From assembly GCF_032854445.1 (NCBI RefSeq), contig NC_088305.1, forward strand, positions 875,001 through 939,000: DNA of 64,000 bases, read 5' to 3'. The stretch comes from Liolophura sinensis. Its lineage: Eukaryota > Mollusca > Polyplacophora > Chitonida > Chitonidae. A model generated the notes under the pieces. That model was not told the origin of the DNA. It saw only the letters and a list, made by a program, of their open reading frames with translations, and did not search any database. Positions within the stretch are counted from its first letter, which is position 1. Every line of letters starts with the position of its first letter. Below, one piece after another: positions 12,296 to 26,500 of this stretch. Position numbers and translations under genes: made by a program.

Positions 12296-13275
12296 GCAAT
12301 GGGGCTCAAACACAGCCATGGAATGATAGGAGACAAACGGAAGAAAGGAAACAAAGCGCTTTATTTTTTAGAAATTCCAGTTTTAGAGAATTCTGTGGGT
12401 AAATGTGAACATTGTCTCATTTAATATCAAATGCCCTTTCTGTAGGGAAAATGTGCTTTTTTAAAACAGGTGCAAATTTATATATGTACTGTTGGTGAAT
12501 ATTTCAACTGTTTCAAATGTGATTGAACAAAATTTGCTTTTGAAAATAAAATTTTAATTCTTTTTATTCAACTGTTTGTCTTCCGATCCACAACGTTTGG
12601 TATTAATACTGCTTTTCAATACGATAAAAGCCGAACTATGCCTGTGGATAAGTTGTCTTTCCTAGTCCGTGGCCTGACATGACGTCCTCTGTCTTTACTT
12701 ACTTATTATCATTATGACTCTACAGCATTTAGTTGATGACTGTAAGAGGAATCACTGAAAAGACACACGAGGAAAACATAATAGTATCCTTTCATGATAG
12801 CAACATCAGGCATGTCCTGGAACATGATCTTGGTTGTCTCAACAGATATCTGGACGGGAAACAACCTTCTGGAACACAGTTCTCTTGGGAGTGATTTTCA
12901 AATGATTACACCTTAAATATGTTGTGACAAGATTTCTTTGTGGGTTAATTTTCGGCACAAGTGCTAGCATAAACACTATTTTGTAATGATTAGAAGCAAA
13001 ATCTGACAATTGAAAACGATAATCTCTGTAGATTGCATTGAAGAGACCTAATCCTTCAGTATCCGATACGTTGATGGTGGGCCTTCTTGTCTGATGACTA
13101 CATATCTTGCCACTGGAACAGGCCAGAGGTGGAATTTTAATTGATTTGCTATATGTGTGGCCGGTTTGTATTACCCATATTTGTTACTGATCTACACTAG
13201 AGAGTAGTGGTCAGGCTGTATAAAAGACTTCGTTATGCAGGCATATATATGTATTCGTAAAACTACAAAGTTTTG
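12296..13275. other. Unannotated sequence
   Basis: No exon, SINE or array recognised. Confidence 0.3.
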
Positions 13276-13279
13276 CTGT

Positions 13280-13520
13280 TTCCCTCGCCGGTGCCCTTGC
13301 TGGTGCCCTCGCCGCTGCACTCGCTGGCGATCTCACCGGCGCCCTCGCTGGTCCTCTTGCTGCTGCCCTCGCCGGTGCTCTCCTGGTGATCTCGCCGGTG
13401 CCATCATCAATGCTTTTACCGGTGCCCTTGCTGGTGATCTCTCCGGTGCCCCCGCCGGTACTCTTGCTGGTGCTCTCGACGGTACTCTTGCCGGTACTCT
13501 TGCTGGTGCCCTCGCCGACT
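13280..13520. repeat. 12-bp GC-rich repeat (~20 units)
   Basis: Repeats of ctcgccggtgcc / cttgctggtgcc / gatctcgccggt. Because the period is a multiple of three, one frame reads LAGA repeats. It stands out by GC content in AT-rich DNA. No splice sites or flanking coding sequence support a gene. Confidence 0.85.
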
Positions 13521-13731
13521 AGGACCAGTATCTAACATGTTTGCTTGTAGCCTTATACACACCCATATACATACGCAATATATCCAGTGTAAAATATCAG
13601 TTAAGTGAGTGACAATGCACAGCATCAGTCCTTTGAGTGAGGGTTTATTTTAGTGTTTTAACCAAACTTCGTTAGATACTATGTAGTAATTTCACAGTAC
13701 ATGTATATATGAGGCCTTTCATATCATTCAC

Positions 13732-13980
13732 GAGGCCTCTGTGGCTCAGTAGGTTAGCGCGCCAGTGCAGCGTAATGACCCAGGTGCCCCTCACCAATGT
13801 GGTCGCTGTGAGTTCAAGTCCACCTCATGCTGACTTCCTCTCCGGCTTTACGCTAGAACATCTGTCAGCAGCCTGCGGATGGTCGTGGGTTTCTTCCGGC
13901 CTCTGCGCGGTATCCTCCCACCATAATGGTGAAATATTCTTGAGTACGACGTAAAACACTAGTCACATAAATAAATAAAT
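13732..13980 (+). mobile_element. SINE type 1, near full length
   Basis: From gaggcctctgtggctcagta through gagttcaagtccacctcatg to gtacgacgtaaaacactagt and (aaat)n. An imperfect target-site duplication, catatcattca / cacatcattca, flanks it. Confidence 0.85.
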
Positions 13981-14234
13981 CACATCATTCATCACACAAC
14001 ACATTGCCTACCAGCTGATATTTATAACAAAGAATACAAGATCAACAGCCCCCGTCGTATAGTCAAATAGTCTTGAGTACGGTATCAATCAAATAAATAA
14101 ACAAAATAAACATTCTGAAAATCGCCAGCTTGTTTAAAATGATTACAATCATTGATCAGATCTATAAACCTTACTTTCGCTCCCTTCCGGAGTTGTGTAA
14201 CTGGTTTTTTAATCACAATGTTTTTGTGTACATT

Positions 14235-14430
14235 ATAATTTAGACGTACAAAATAGAGAGACAACTCATACCTGGCAAATGGTCAAACGTAGCCGGTGAA
14301 ATATGGCCTCTTGTCAATTTACCTCAGGAAGGGCTTTATTCTAACTAACTTTATTCTATGCTAACTACCGCATTGGGTGAGTGGATAGGAGGTTTTGTTG
14401 TCTCAGATGGGTAGCACACCCGACACAAGT
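14235..14430 (+). mobile_element. Interspersed minisatellite-bearing element, fragment
   Basis: One unit remnant (gacgtacaaaatagagaga) plus the core ttgtcaatttacctcaggaa and gggctttattctaact. It overlaps the MFS gene's 3' end. Confidence 0.55.
14335..14355 (-). promoter_or_regulatory. Two candidate polyadenylation signals of the MFS gene
   Basis: On the minus strand AATAAA occurs at 14350-14355 and 14335-14340, about 170-190 nt after the stop. Both lie inside a fragment of the interspersed minisatellite element whose consensus contains GGGTTTTATT, so the 3' end may be transposon-derived. Confidence 0.45.
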
Positions 14431-14526
14431 CCTGATTGGAGGGTTTACTGACCAATCAGATACGGACAAAAACATGTAGGTGGAGTACATGTGACAGTTA
14501 ATCTAATTGTGTGCGATACATCCTAG

Positions 14527-14585
14527 TTATATGTCAGTGAGACCGTCTTTCCTCTTCATTCGGAAAGTCCATGTTAAAAGCAGAC
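14527..14585 (-). CDS. MFS gene exon 11 (TM12 end, C-terminus, stop)
   Basis: The acceptor is gtttgcgtgttcag. The exon completes TM12 (SLLLTWTF), continues RMKRKDGLTDI and ends in TAA. The basic cytoplasmic tail is typical for these carriers. Phase matches exon 10. Confidence 0.82.
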
Positions 14586-17500
14586 CTGAACACGCAAACA
14601 AACACGTAGATTTAGTAAACGAGCTTTACATATCATTCCTTATTGGCTAAATTCATTTTCTGAATTAAGTTCTTAAAAAACTTAAGCCGGTATTGACGTG
14701 CTCATATCCGTCTGTCCGTCTAATCTTGACATCCTTTAGACCCATTGATTTGTCAGGCCGTTTTGTCTTTCAGATTCGTCTGCTCGTCAAGTCTTTACAT
14801 TTGCTGAGACATCTTGCCAAGTATCGGTCTCGTCTAGCGCTCAAGCCACGTGATAAGTGAAGGATCCACGTTGATGCATGTTGTCAAACCGTCGACTAAT
14901 CGCCTAACCAGCCAATACACCATTGTACTGATAGACCGACCGACAGACAGGCAGACTAATTAAACTGCTTGTCGAGGCTAAAAATGCCTTTACATTGTTA
15001 TATTAAAATTTGGCTTACAAAGCCTCCTTACTATTTATCAATTAGCTGAACTTTTATCGGTAAAACCGATCTAGTGGGCATATCTTGTATGCAATTTTCC
15101 AGGGCAGTACCCATGACCCTTGCTACGCTTTGCTTTTTCATCCTTTAAAATAATGACAGGTCCTAATAAATCAGGAGTTTAAAGTTTCGGTCAAACATTT
15201 CAATACACTGCATCGGTAAACTTACTTATAGTGGACAATCCTGCCGCAAAGTAGAAGATTCCATTCCATCCAAGTGTATCCATCAGTTGTGAGGACAGTA
15301 AGGCGCCTAAGGGACTGGCGAGTGCCTGCGGAAAAACCCAAATAGATAAAGACAGCTGTGAAGCCTAAATACGACAGATAGGTGTGGACATTCCTTGAAT
15401 TCAAACTTAAAACAAATAAGGCTTTTATGGTATTTAATATGTTTGAGTTACTTAAGCCAAACGGTAACTAAAAATTCCAGCTGTATTCCTTGTTCAGTGT
15501 TATTTACGACCTGGTCTTGCAGCACCCCCACGGCTGGTCACCGCCGTATTACCGATATATTCTTGAGTACGTCGTAAAACACCAGTCAAATAAATAAATA
15601 ATCATTTAAGACGTCTTCCAGCCACGTTATCTAGACAACCAGAGTGATGCTTACCGAAGATGTATTCAACAATCCGTAATTTTTCGCGATGTGTTTTTGT
15701 CCGAATGATCTTGCCATTACTGTGGGCAACAGTGAAAAGTTGCCAGAAAAGGTGAGGAAAAGAGCACAGATCCAGATAAAGTACATGGCTTTGCCAGCGA
15801 TTCTTGTCAGCTGTAGAGACAACAGCAGAGCGGCCATGCAACCGCAAAGTGTCATCATGGCGACCTACAATCGAATATAATACTGAATTTGTAATGGAAT
15901 TGGATAACAACGGTCGCATGTGGTACCGATGTATTTCTCTAATCCTGTAGACGACTAGACGTATCTGTAGAGTAGGTATCCCCATTTGTTGTGTTGCGAA
16001 TACAATGATCACATCACAGAAGCGATTCACCCATACATCGGTCTTCTATACTGAATTGATGGGTGTTTACAGAATAAAACCACAGCAGCAACGGCGGTGT
16101 GATAATTATCAGATTGTGGACTCTTGCCAGTTTACCTCAGGTAGGGTTTAATTCTGTTACCTATTTCTTTTAACCAGTCGCCTATTTTCAACTCTGTAAA
16201 ACACTCCCTTCCAAAATTGTCTTTAAGTCAGTGACAAGTAACTACACAATCTCTATAAATGAATATGCTGTCAGTCCGTGTCCTCGCTCATGCAATGAAG
16301 TTAGAACACCTTTTCTAATTCATAGTGTTCGACTGCATAAGCAGTTTCGACGGCAAGAACTCATTGACTCCTGTGACGTCATAATTATTCCAAAACCAGT
16401 GGTATGCTTGGTGTTGGGCTGATCGTGCAATATGTTTGGACGATTGGCGACATCTAAACTGCTATACACTTTAATGTATCTGTTTAGCCCTGTTTCTGAC
16501 TTTGCCATATCGGAAATTCTTCGCATGTTTTTGTATATTAAAACCGTCATAGATGGATTTTACTTTATCTCTTGTAGTACATGATCTCACGGCATTGTTG
16601 CTTTAGGTTTGAATGTTAAGAATTTGCTTATAACAAACAATGTAGTTTTTTAGTGAGACAGTGGTGCAGGCTCTGCGTGTAGTATTTTTCTAACTGCACG
16701 TCGGTGCAGCTGTTATAAAACAAATTATTCTCCACGCCCATTGTCAGTATGCCACTTCTCTTTGTTTAAAGTGTTTAAACTGCATTTTCCTTGCAATAAT
16801 TAAAGTGTACAACATATATGTGTGGAGCGTCTGGTCTTACGTTTCACTAAAAAAGGCCATTTTGGGGCCTCCGTGGCGCAGTTGGTTGGGGCGCTAGCGC
16901 AGTGTAATGACCCAAGAGTCTCTCACCAATGCGGTCGATTTGAGTTCAAGTCCAGCTCATGCTGGCTTCCTCTCCGGCCGTACGCCCATAATTTCTCAAT
17001 ATTGCGCTGATTGTTTATATCTCGGTATTAGACCCAACTCATCTCAACTCAGCTCGGATTCTACCGTATACCGTGACTCAACTGGAATTCTACTCCAGTC
17101 GTTACGTGTATGCGGTCAAACTGAAAGTGGTATGGCCATCACTAACTCTTTGCCACAAGTTGAGATGAGTTGAGTTGAGTTGAATTAAGTTGAATGGCGT
17201 TTTACGCTCTATCCTTTGCCCAGCCTTAATCACAGTGATAAAGTCATGCAGCTTCCAGACGAAGGCACATAAACTACCATCTGGCGAAGTTACATAATTC
17301 TCTCTGTTTACGCACACTTCACAGCATTCAGCTGACTAAAAATATAAAAGGAAAATTAAGTATAGTTTGATAGTGTTTTGAATGTTTTTTTTTCTGGCAG
17401 GGCTTACATGTCATTTATTTTTGATTTTTTCTCGGGGCAAGCGGGGAAGCTTTCTTTTATTTTCATTATTTTTCGTGACAAAGCTTACCCTAAATGAGAA

Positions 17501-20500
17501 CCTGTCAGCGAGTTTTCCCCACATTATCCGACCTAGGGCGTTGAACATCGAAGCGAAGGACCCCGTAATTGCCAGAAATCTGTCGTCTTCTATGAACTCT
17601 AGGCCGTAAACCTACGGAAATGAAATTCCAGGATTTTTCTCACTGCCAGATTTATCTGTCCCAGTTTAATGAGATGAACGAATGGGTCGTGGCCGAGCGG
17701 TTAAGTCATCTTTTAATCCCCACGACATGCATGTTAGAGCTGAAAGTTTAAACCTGACATCAACGACCCGTGGAACCTGTCGTAGTTCAAGTCCAGCTCA
17801 CGCTGGCTTCCTCTCCTGCCGTACGTGGGAAGGTCTGCTAGCAACCTGCAGATGGTCGTGGGTTTTCGCCGGGCTCTGCCCGGTATCCTCCCGCCATAAT
17901 GCTAGCCGCTATCGTATAAGTGAAATATTCCTGAGAACGGCGTAAAACACCAATCAAATACATAAACAAATAAATCAAACCTGGCCTCAGACAAGGAATA
18001 TAAGCGCCACAAATTTATACCTGATCTGATCCAACATAATGGAGGGGCACCATGCATATTTTTAATCTCATGAGTTGGCGCTAATGTGAAGCAGATCTTG
18101 AGCCTTGTCATATCAAAAATGAATTGTAGCGCAACGCCTGCAGTCTTACGGTGTTTCAGTTTTCACTGTAACGTCGAACTGTCTTTTGTGTGACGTCATT
18201 ATGATGACCTTTTAAATGAGCATTTGATGTCAGTAAAAGGACATGAATGTCCTCTTACCGGGCGATTGGCAGGTTCTCATTTGACAGGATTGATTTGGAT
18301 GCGAAGAGCTAAGAACCTTCAGAAAACATCAGTCTTGTTGAGTTCTTCTGGATGACATCAGTGGAGACTGATACCACTACACTCAAAAAATTAAACTGTT
18401 AATTTTAACAGAAAGTCTGTTGCCTGAGTGGTGTTAGATTGTATTCTGTTATTACAAAACAATATTTTGTCATATTCAACATAATATCCTGTTACTATAA
18501 TACAGTCTTTGTGTTGAATTAATAGAATATGTGTGTTATATTTAACAGAACAATCTGCTTCAATAACAGAATGTGTTTTAGCATCACTCAGACAACAGAC
18601 TTTCTGTTAAAATTAACAGATTGATATTTTGAGTTTAAGTCATTTCTGACTTCTGTTTAAAACCTCGTCATAGTGCCTAGTTTTCGTTGCTGAACGACCT
18701 CGCTTGGCGTTCAGGATGAAGGGGAAAGTGCAACGACTGATTGTCCCCTATCAGTAGTGGGGCGACTTACTTGCCTTCGGTAAGTCGTCTCAGTGAAGCA
18801 GCACCAGATAAAAGAGCGATGGAAACCCGTCCTCCAACAAGGAGGCACATTACATGCACTCTGATTCCTTCGTCGTCATATGACTGAAAAATTGTTAAGT
18901 ACGACGTTAAGCCCTAGGCACTCACTCACTCACTCACTCGTTGTTAAAAGTTGACAATTTGACACAGCTGTGACGTGGTGACCAGCAATATGCTTTGAAA
19001 TCACATCTTAAATTTTGACTTATATATCAGAAATGTATTAGAGGAATCAATCCATATGCCAGCTTACCTTATAGAGGGAAGAGATGAAAATAACAATGGA
19101 TTCATTCAACAGCAACACGAACCAGAGTTTGTAAAAATCACGCCGCTTTAAAAGTTTTTTCGGACTTAGTTCCAAACCGGAGGAATCTTCCCAACTAAAA
19201 AAGTAAGGAAAATAGTTAATCGTTAATTAAAGACGTACAGCATAGAGCGTAAAACCAGAGCAGCGACGACACTGTGACAGACGTACAGCATAGAGCGTAA
19301 AACCAGAGCAGCGACGACACTGTGATAGACGTACAACATAAAACGTAAAACCAGAGCAGCGACTACAGTGTGACAGACGTACAGCATAGAGCGTAAAACC
19401 TGAGCAGCGACGACACTATGATAGACGTACAGCATAGAGCGTAAAACCAGAGCAGCGACGACACTGTGATAGACGTACAACATAAAACGTAAAACCAGAG
19501 CAGCGACGATACTGGGACAGACGTACAGCATAGAGCGTAAAACCAGAGCAGCGACGACACTGTGATAGACGTACAACATAAAACGTAAAACCAGAGCAGC
19601 GACGATACTGGGACAGACGTACAACATAAAACGTAAAACCAGAGCAGCGACGATACTGTGATAGACGTACAGCATAGAGCGTAAAACCAGAGCAGCGACG
19701 ACACTGTGACAGAAGTACAGCATAGAGCGTAAAACCAGAGCAGCGACAACACTGTGACAGAAGTACAGCATAGAGCGTAAAACCAGAGCAGCGACAACAC
19801 TGTGATAGACGTACAGCATAGAGCGTAAAACCAGAGCAGCGACGACACTGTGATAGACGTACAACATAAAACGTAAAACCAGAGCAGCGACGATACTGGG
19901 ACAGACGTACAGCATAGAGCGTAAAACCTGAGCAGCGACTACAGTGTGATAGACATACAGCATAGAAAGTAAAACTCGAGCAGCGACGACGCTATGATAG
20001 ACGTACAACATAAGACGTAAAACCAGAGCAGCGACAACACTGTGACAGAGGTACAGCATAGAGCGTAAAACCAGAGCAGCGACGACAGTGTGATAAACGT
20101 ACAGCATAGAAAGTAAAACCCGAGCAGCGACGACACTGTGATAGACGTACAACATAGAACGTAAAACCAGAGCAGCGACGACACTGTGACAGAAGTACAG
20201 CATAGAGCGTAAAACCAGAGCAGCGACGACAGTGTGATAAACGTACAGCATAGAAAGCAAAACCCGAGAAGCGACGTCACTGTGATAGCTGGCAAAGCTG
20301 TGATAGCCTGTCATACGTAACTGAGATAATACGCTCTCTGGTCAATTTACCTCAGTCAGGGTTTTATTCTAACTGTTCATGTAAATGCATAAATAGTAGC
20401 AATTTACACGCCCCCTAGCACCATGGCTTAAGCAGAAATAGGTCAAAAAGAGAAGACTGCAGTGATGTTATTTGCAATTTATTACACGTCACTGATCTAG

Positions 20501-23500
20501 GATTCCTCAAAACGCTGTGTTGTCATCACATTTAACATATTATCCCATAAAACAATGCAAAGGGGCCAGGCCATGGAGATGCTTAGTCCACCGGCAGAAT
20601 CCTAGTTTATGCAGGAATACAATATAATTAAAGACGTACAGCACGGAGAATAAAATAAGAGCAGCGATGACACTGTGCCATGTAGAGTCTGCTGAGTCGG
20701 TTATCTCCCTTTGTTAGGTTGTGAACTCAATGGTCACATCGCTGAAGCGATTCACTTTTGCATCGGTCTCCTGCACTGAGTTGATGTTGCTTTATGTGAT
20801 AAATTCGTTACATGGTTATTCAGTGATACCATGTACTGAGTTTCGCGATTTAGAATAAATGAGTGTCCATAGCAGGATAAATTGGGGGCGATTAGGGTGG
20901 AAATATAAAAAAAAGCGCAAAAAAAAACGTTCCCCTTTAACATGACAAATTGTTTAGCAAAAAGTCCGATAAATGGTCACTATCCAAAAGTCATAATTTT
21001 GATCGGAATGGAAGAAAATGTCCGAAAATAGGACTGATTTGATCTCTGGTGGTACATTTTATTTGATTGGTGTTTAACGCCGTACTCAAGAATACTTCAC
21101 TTAAACAACTGCGGGTGCTGGTACATGGGAAGATGAATAAGCACATACAACATGCACACAGTTTGGTTAGACTATTTCGTTTTGTCCGGAAGGGTACTAC
21201 AGAAAGAATCGTTCATGGGATGATCAGTTTCTGATCTTCGGTGTTTGTTATAAGGGTCAAGAAGTAAAGTTTAGGCGCCTGCACCTTTCTTCTGTGCCGG
21301 ACTCAAAAGCTTTGGCGAAGGGGCTCAGAACCTTTCTTCTGTGCCGGACTCAGAAGCTTTCTCCGGCGAGGGGGCTCAGAAACTTTGTTCTGTGTAGATT
21401 ATGGTAAGTGTGAGGGGGCTCAGAAACTTTCTTCTGTGCCGGATTCAAAAGCTTTCTCCGGCGAGGGGGCTCAAAAACGTTCTTCTGTGCCAGGCTCAGA
21501 AGCCTTTTTCAGTGAAGGACTTAGAACCTTTCTTCAGTGCCAGACTCGGAAACTTTCTTCTGCGAGGGGGCTCAAGAAGCTTTCTTTAGTGCCGGGCTCA
21601 GACCCTTTCTTCAGTGAGGGAGTCAAAACCTTTATTTAGTGCCAAACACAGAACCTTTCCTCGGCGACGGACTTGGAACTTTTTATTAGGCAAACATTTT
21701 TTGCGGTCAGAAACTATGGCGGTTTTCTGCCCTCGTTAGCTGTTCAACGGTTGACATTTCATGCGTTGGTCATGCGTGCGTTCATCGGTCAGATTGTTTA
21801 CCGTTTCGTTTTATACCTAACTACAGACCTATGAACGAAGAAGAACTAAAAAAAAGCAGGGCCCATTGAACACAATGCCACGTACTACACAGTTTGGTGA
21901 GGTCCTCTTGGCTTGCCCGGTAAGAAACTGTTAACACGTATAAAGCTTGGTGAGATTATGTTAGCTTGTGCGGTAAGGAACTATTAACACGTACATGGTT
22001 TAGTGAAATCCTATTTTGCTTGTAAGGTAAGGGACCGTTAAGGGGTATAAAGTTTGGTGAGGCCCAGTTTGCTTGCTCGGTAAGGGACTGTTAATACGTA
22101 CATGGTTTGGTGAGGTCGCGTTGGTCTGACAGGTTAGAGACCGTACCACGTTAATGGTTTGGTGAGGTCGTGTTGGTTGTCCGGTAGGGGACTGTTAATA
22201 CCAACATGGTTTTGTGGGGTTCTTTTGGCTTTTCCACTAAGGGACTGTTAAAATGTAAATGTGGTGAGGCCGTGTTGTCTTCTCCGGTAAGAGAGTATTA
22301 GCTCCAACATGGTTTGGTAGGGTTCTATTGGATTGTCCAGTAAAGGACTGTTAAAATGTACATGGTGTGGTGAGGCCGTGTTCTCTTGTCCGGTAAGGGA
22401 CTGTTATTACGTACTAAGTTTGGTGAGGTCCTGTTGGCCTATCCAGTAAGGGATTGTTATCACGCACATGATTTGGTGAGGCTCTGTTAGCTTGTCCGGT
22501 AAAAGACTGTTAAGACAAACATAGTTTGATAAGGTTTTCTTGGCTTGTCCGGTAAGGAACTGTTACCACGTACATGGTTTGGTGAGGTCGTGTTGTCTTG
22601 TCCGGTAACGAAGTGTTAATACGTACATGGTTTGGTGAGGTCGTGTTGTCTTGTCCGGTAACGTACTGTTAACACCAATATGGTTTGGTGAGGTTTTTTT
22701 TGCTTGTCCGGTAAGGGACTGTTAACACGTACATGGATTAGTGAGGTCGTGTTGACTTGTGTAGTAAAGGACCGTTAATACGTACATGGTTTAGTGAGGT
22801 CGTGTTGGCTTGAGCGTTAAGGCACTGGTAAAGTGTACTTAGTTTGGCGAGTTCGTGCTGTCTTGTCCGGTAAGGGACGAGTAATACGTACATGGTTTGG
22901 TGAGATTTTGTTGGCTCCTCCGGTAGTCCAAGTCTAACTTCATCGGCATCGTAAGCCTCGTACTTTAGTAGTTTAGCCTTCTCGCTGCGACCCATAAGAG
23001 CGTTTAGTCCTCTCTGTGCACGGAAAAAATCAAAATGAAAATGACAGCCAATAACACATCTCTGCGATATTCCCATCCTCACATATTCTGCTTGCATTGT
23101 TTGGTGAATGTTACACAGACATTTGTTTGATCAACAGAATTATCAATATGATTTATTTCTTTCTTATTATGACGGAGGCAATTATTATGGTGGAAAGAAA
23201 CCGGCCAGAGCCCGGGGAAAATCCACGACCATCCGCAGGTTTTTGCCGGACGTTCCCAGTTAAGGCCGGAGAGGAAGCCAGCATAAGCTGGACTTGACCT
23301 CATAATTTTTGTGAGGCCCCTCGGTCATTGCGCTCATCTGGCACGTTAACAACCTCGCCCCTGTCATTACTGACAGTCGAGTCCGGTTTTGGTCTATTTT
23401 CAGCACTGCAGAATCTGCACAAAATCGAAATCCCACATCGAGATGAACCTGCTATCATTTGATTAAAAAAGGCACTTGTCATAGGGAAAATTTAAATCCC

Positions 23501-26500
23501 TGCTATTAAAAAATAAACTGTGTAAATATGAAATTAGCTTCAGGAGAAATACGATTGAAAAATGCATTTGAAGATTCTTTCATTTAATTTTATTCACTGA
23601 ATTTAATGCAGCCAAATAGTCGGTTATAAAACAGACCTTATGGGCCTTTTTGATGACGCACAAGTTTGTTGGGTTTTTTTTCACTTTTTTGAATAAGCTG
23701 ATCTTGTGATCTTTCCGTAAGTAAAATATTTGACTGTGCATGACCATGTAAATCTGACATGAAACACAAACGTTGACGTGATCTAAATGGCCACAAAGAT
23801 GATCCGTATGGTCCATAAAATCCACCTCACAATCAGCACATTTTACTGCTTTTAATTGAGTGAAAACAAAGGCCAAGGTATTTTGAGATGCTGTTTTCAG
23901 TATCCTTTCTCTTGAGGTTTTAACTTTAACATTAAAATCAAATCAAACGCCTTCACTCTAAGTGTCTTAAATTTTACAATGACTATAATTCTCTTGTAAG
24001 TTAATGTGGACAGATCCTCCAGAATCTCTGGCATTCTGCTTCATGATTGTGTCTAATTCCGCTAATTCCGTGTTGAATTTGGTCCCCACGTATAAACAGT
24101 TGCAGTCAATACGCAACAGAGATACATAGTGTATTATCGAGAACTTGTATTCTAACATGGTACACAATTTGAATACTGACTTCTCTCAGTTGCCTAGGAC
24201 ATACCTTGCGTCTTTCAAACATCATCGAAAACTGTTGACTGCTTCTCTTTGCATAATTACGTCCTATTTTCGTACTTTATATACTTTATCGTTTCTTTGA
24301 TGGTTTGTGTCAAAAGGTCATTTTGGGAATTGGTCTTGCGATTTTTGACCTAAAATGTCCGTCTTGATTGACGGCTGGTATACGAACATCTGTTTGAACG
24401 CACAGATTAAATTATAAGAAACGTTGTGGTTTCATCCTCATTTTTTTATTTACCAGTGTCAAATTTCCAAGAAAAAATGAACGAATAATGGCTTATTTTG
24501 GCGCCAAAAGCTCTTTAAAACATGAACATTAAGAGAACTCGCAGTAAATAGAATCCAGCTAGCCCTGTAAACCATGGAAACCTTGTACCTTATCGTCAGT
24601 GAGAGTTTCCTTGAAAGAGAAGCCTGGTGGGTTACGTATGAGAGCCACGCTCACGAGATAAATAGCCGAGTACAGACCCCCGAGGAAAAGGAAGGAATAG
24701 GGTACACGGTCAAGAAGACTGGACTCCTGAAAATATCTGTGGGAAAATACGGTCAAACATAAATCTGAATGTATTTCTTTATCTATTTAGTTCCTATTTA
24801 TTTGATTGTTCTTTAACGCCATACTCAAGAATTATTCACTTATACGATGGGAAAGTTTGTCAACAACCTACGGATGGTCGTAAATTTCCCCGGGCTCAGC
24901 CCGGATTCCTCACACCATAATGTTGGCCGCCGTCGTGAAATGGAGTATTCTTGAGTACGGCGTAAAACACCAATGAAACAAATAAATAAACCAAAAAAAT
25001 AACTTTAAGTTGTCTTCAACATGCGTTACAGGTGGGTAAGTTCGTCAGCAACTCCCCACCTATAAAACTTACCGCCATTGTAAAGAAAAGCTATAGTCTT
25101 CAAGGAACGTCAGATTGCCTAGCTACCTAGCAAACTGTATATACTGGCGTCAGTTACTCTCACTAAAATCCATTACTCTCACTAAACCCGTTACTCTCAC
25201 AAAACAAAGTACTCTCACTAAAGACATTGCTCTCACGCATTTTCTGTAAACATATTTTCTAATTATACTCATGGTGAATAAATACAATACAACACAATGC
25301 TTAACCCATTACTTTCACTCAGCACATTAATCTCACTCAACACATTACTCTCACTAAATATATTGCTCTCACTTAACACACTATTCTCTCTAAACATATT
25401 ACTCTCGCTAAACGCATTACTTTCACCTAGCATGTTATTCTCACTAAGCATATTATTTTCACTAAGCAAATTACTCTCACTAAACACATTACTCTCACTA
25501 AAGGAGCATGTTTATCACTGCGGACAACTAATGTCAACTCAAAGTATGGAATGTTGATGATTGCTGCCTATTTGTAGTCAAATGGGCATGCTTACGTTTT
25601 GTTACATACGGTAACTCTAGGCTTCAAGGGGATTAATGAACGTGTACAGTTAAATTAGACTTCATGTGAAAACGATTGATGAATTCTGTTGATGGTAGTT
25701 AAAGTGACATATAAGCGTTTCAGTGTGCACAATGAGATGTGGTTCTAAGAGAAGAGGACTGATAAATGCTCTTTGAATGTGGTCAAAATGAAATGCTTAC
25801 GTTTCATTGTGCACAGTAAGATCAGGCTTCAGGTTGAGAGGATTAATAAATTCTGTTTGGAGGTAATTAAACACAAATGCTCCTCCGCCAAAGCCCGCCA
25901 TGATGATACCACTGACAACACCTTTATGGCCGGGAAACCACTGAAAATGAAGGCAAAAAATGATGAAGACGAAAGAGCCTTCTCGCTTATAACTGAATAT
26001 ATATATGCAGTGTGCGTATATGCGATCTTTGAGGAAATTCCTAGATACTGTTTGCATGTTCTTTGCACGTCATTTCTACAGCGCAAAAGAGACACCGTAA
26101 AATGCTGTTATCGTCAGAAAATTCATTGACAAAAATTGCATCAAAATCACCCTTTTAAAAGATTTCCTCAACATAAAATGCATTCAAATATATGATTTAT
26201 GCTGATTTTGTGCCCATTGACGGTGAGGTTCCTGGCTTTTACGTGAGGTGATTTTCCCGTTACTCTAAACCATGTATTTATCGGCATTTTTTAGTCCGCA
26301 TTGTACAAGGCACTGTGCAAAAATTTGGTCAAGAGAAAAAAAGATGTCTGTGGCCAATTTTATCTGCATAAAGCATATCGTTAATTGCAAATATTTTTGT
26401 ACAAGGAATTCTATTTTAGGTTTGTTTTGCAACGAAAGTGAATGCATTTCCAGTTTCCAGATGTATTTCTGGTAATAACGAATCCTGCGAATCGTCGCAA

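Noticed and set aside
13235-13522. Arg/Cys-rich or LAGA-repeat ORF
   Set aside because: 12-bp repeat artefact without splice sites, signal or homology.
15602-16030. 142-codon minus-strand ORF overlapping MFS exon 9
   Set aside because: Wrong frame; the frame with MFS motifs and correct splice phase is the other one.
19215-20310. CRISPR-like array of 48-bp repeats
   Set aside because: There are no unique spacers: units are head-to-tail, and the genome is animal.
19223-20314. 363-codon minus-strand ORF of hydrophobic 16-residue repeats, looking like a membrane protein
   Set aside because: It is the translation of the 48-bp minisatellite. Period divisible by three keeps frames open, alternative frames are equally open, and there are no splice sites or conserved start.
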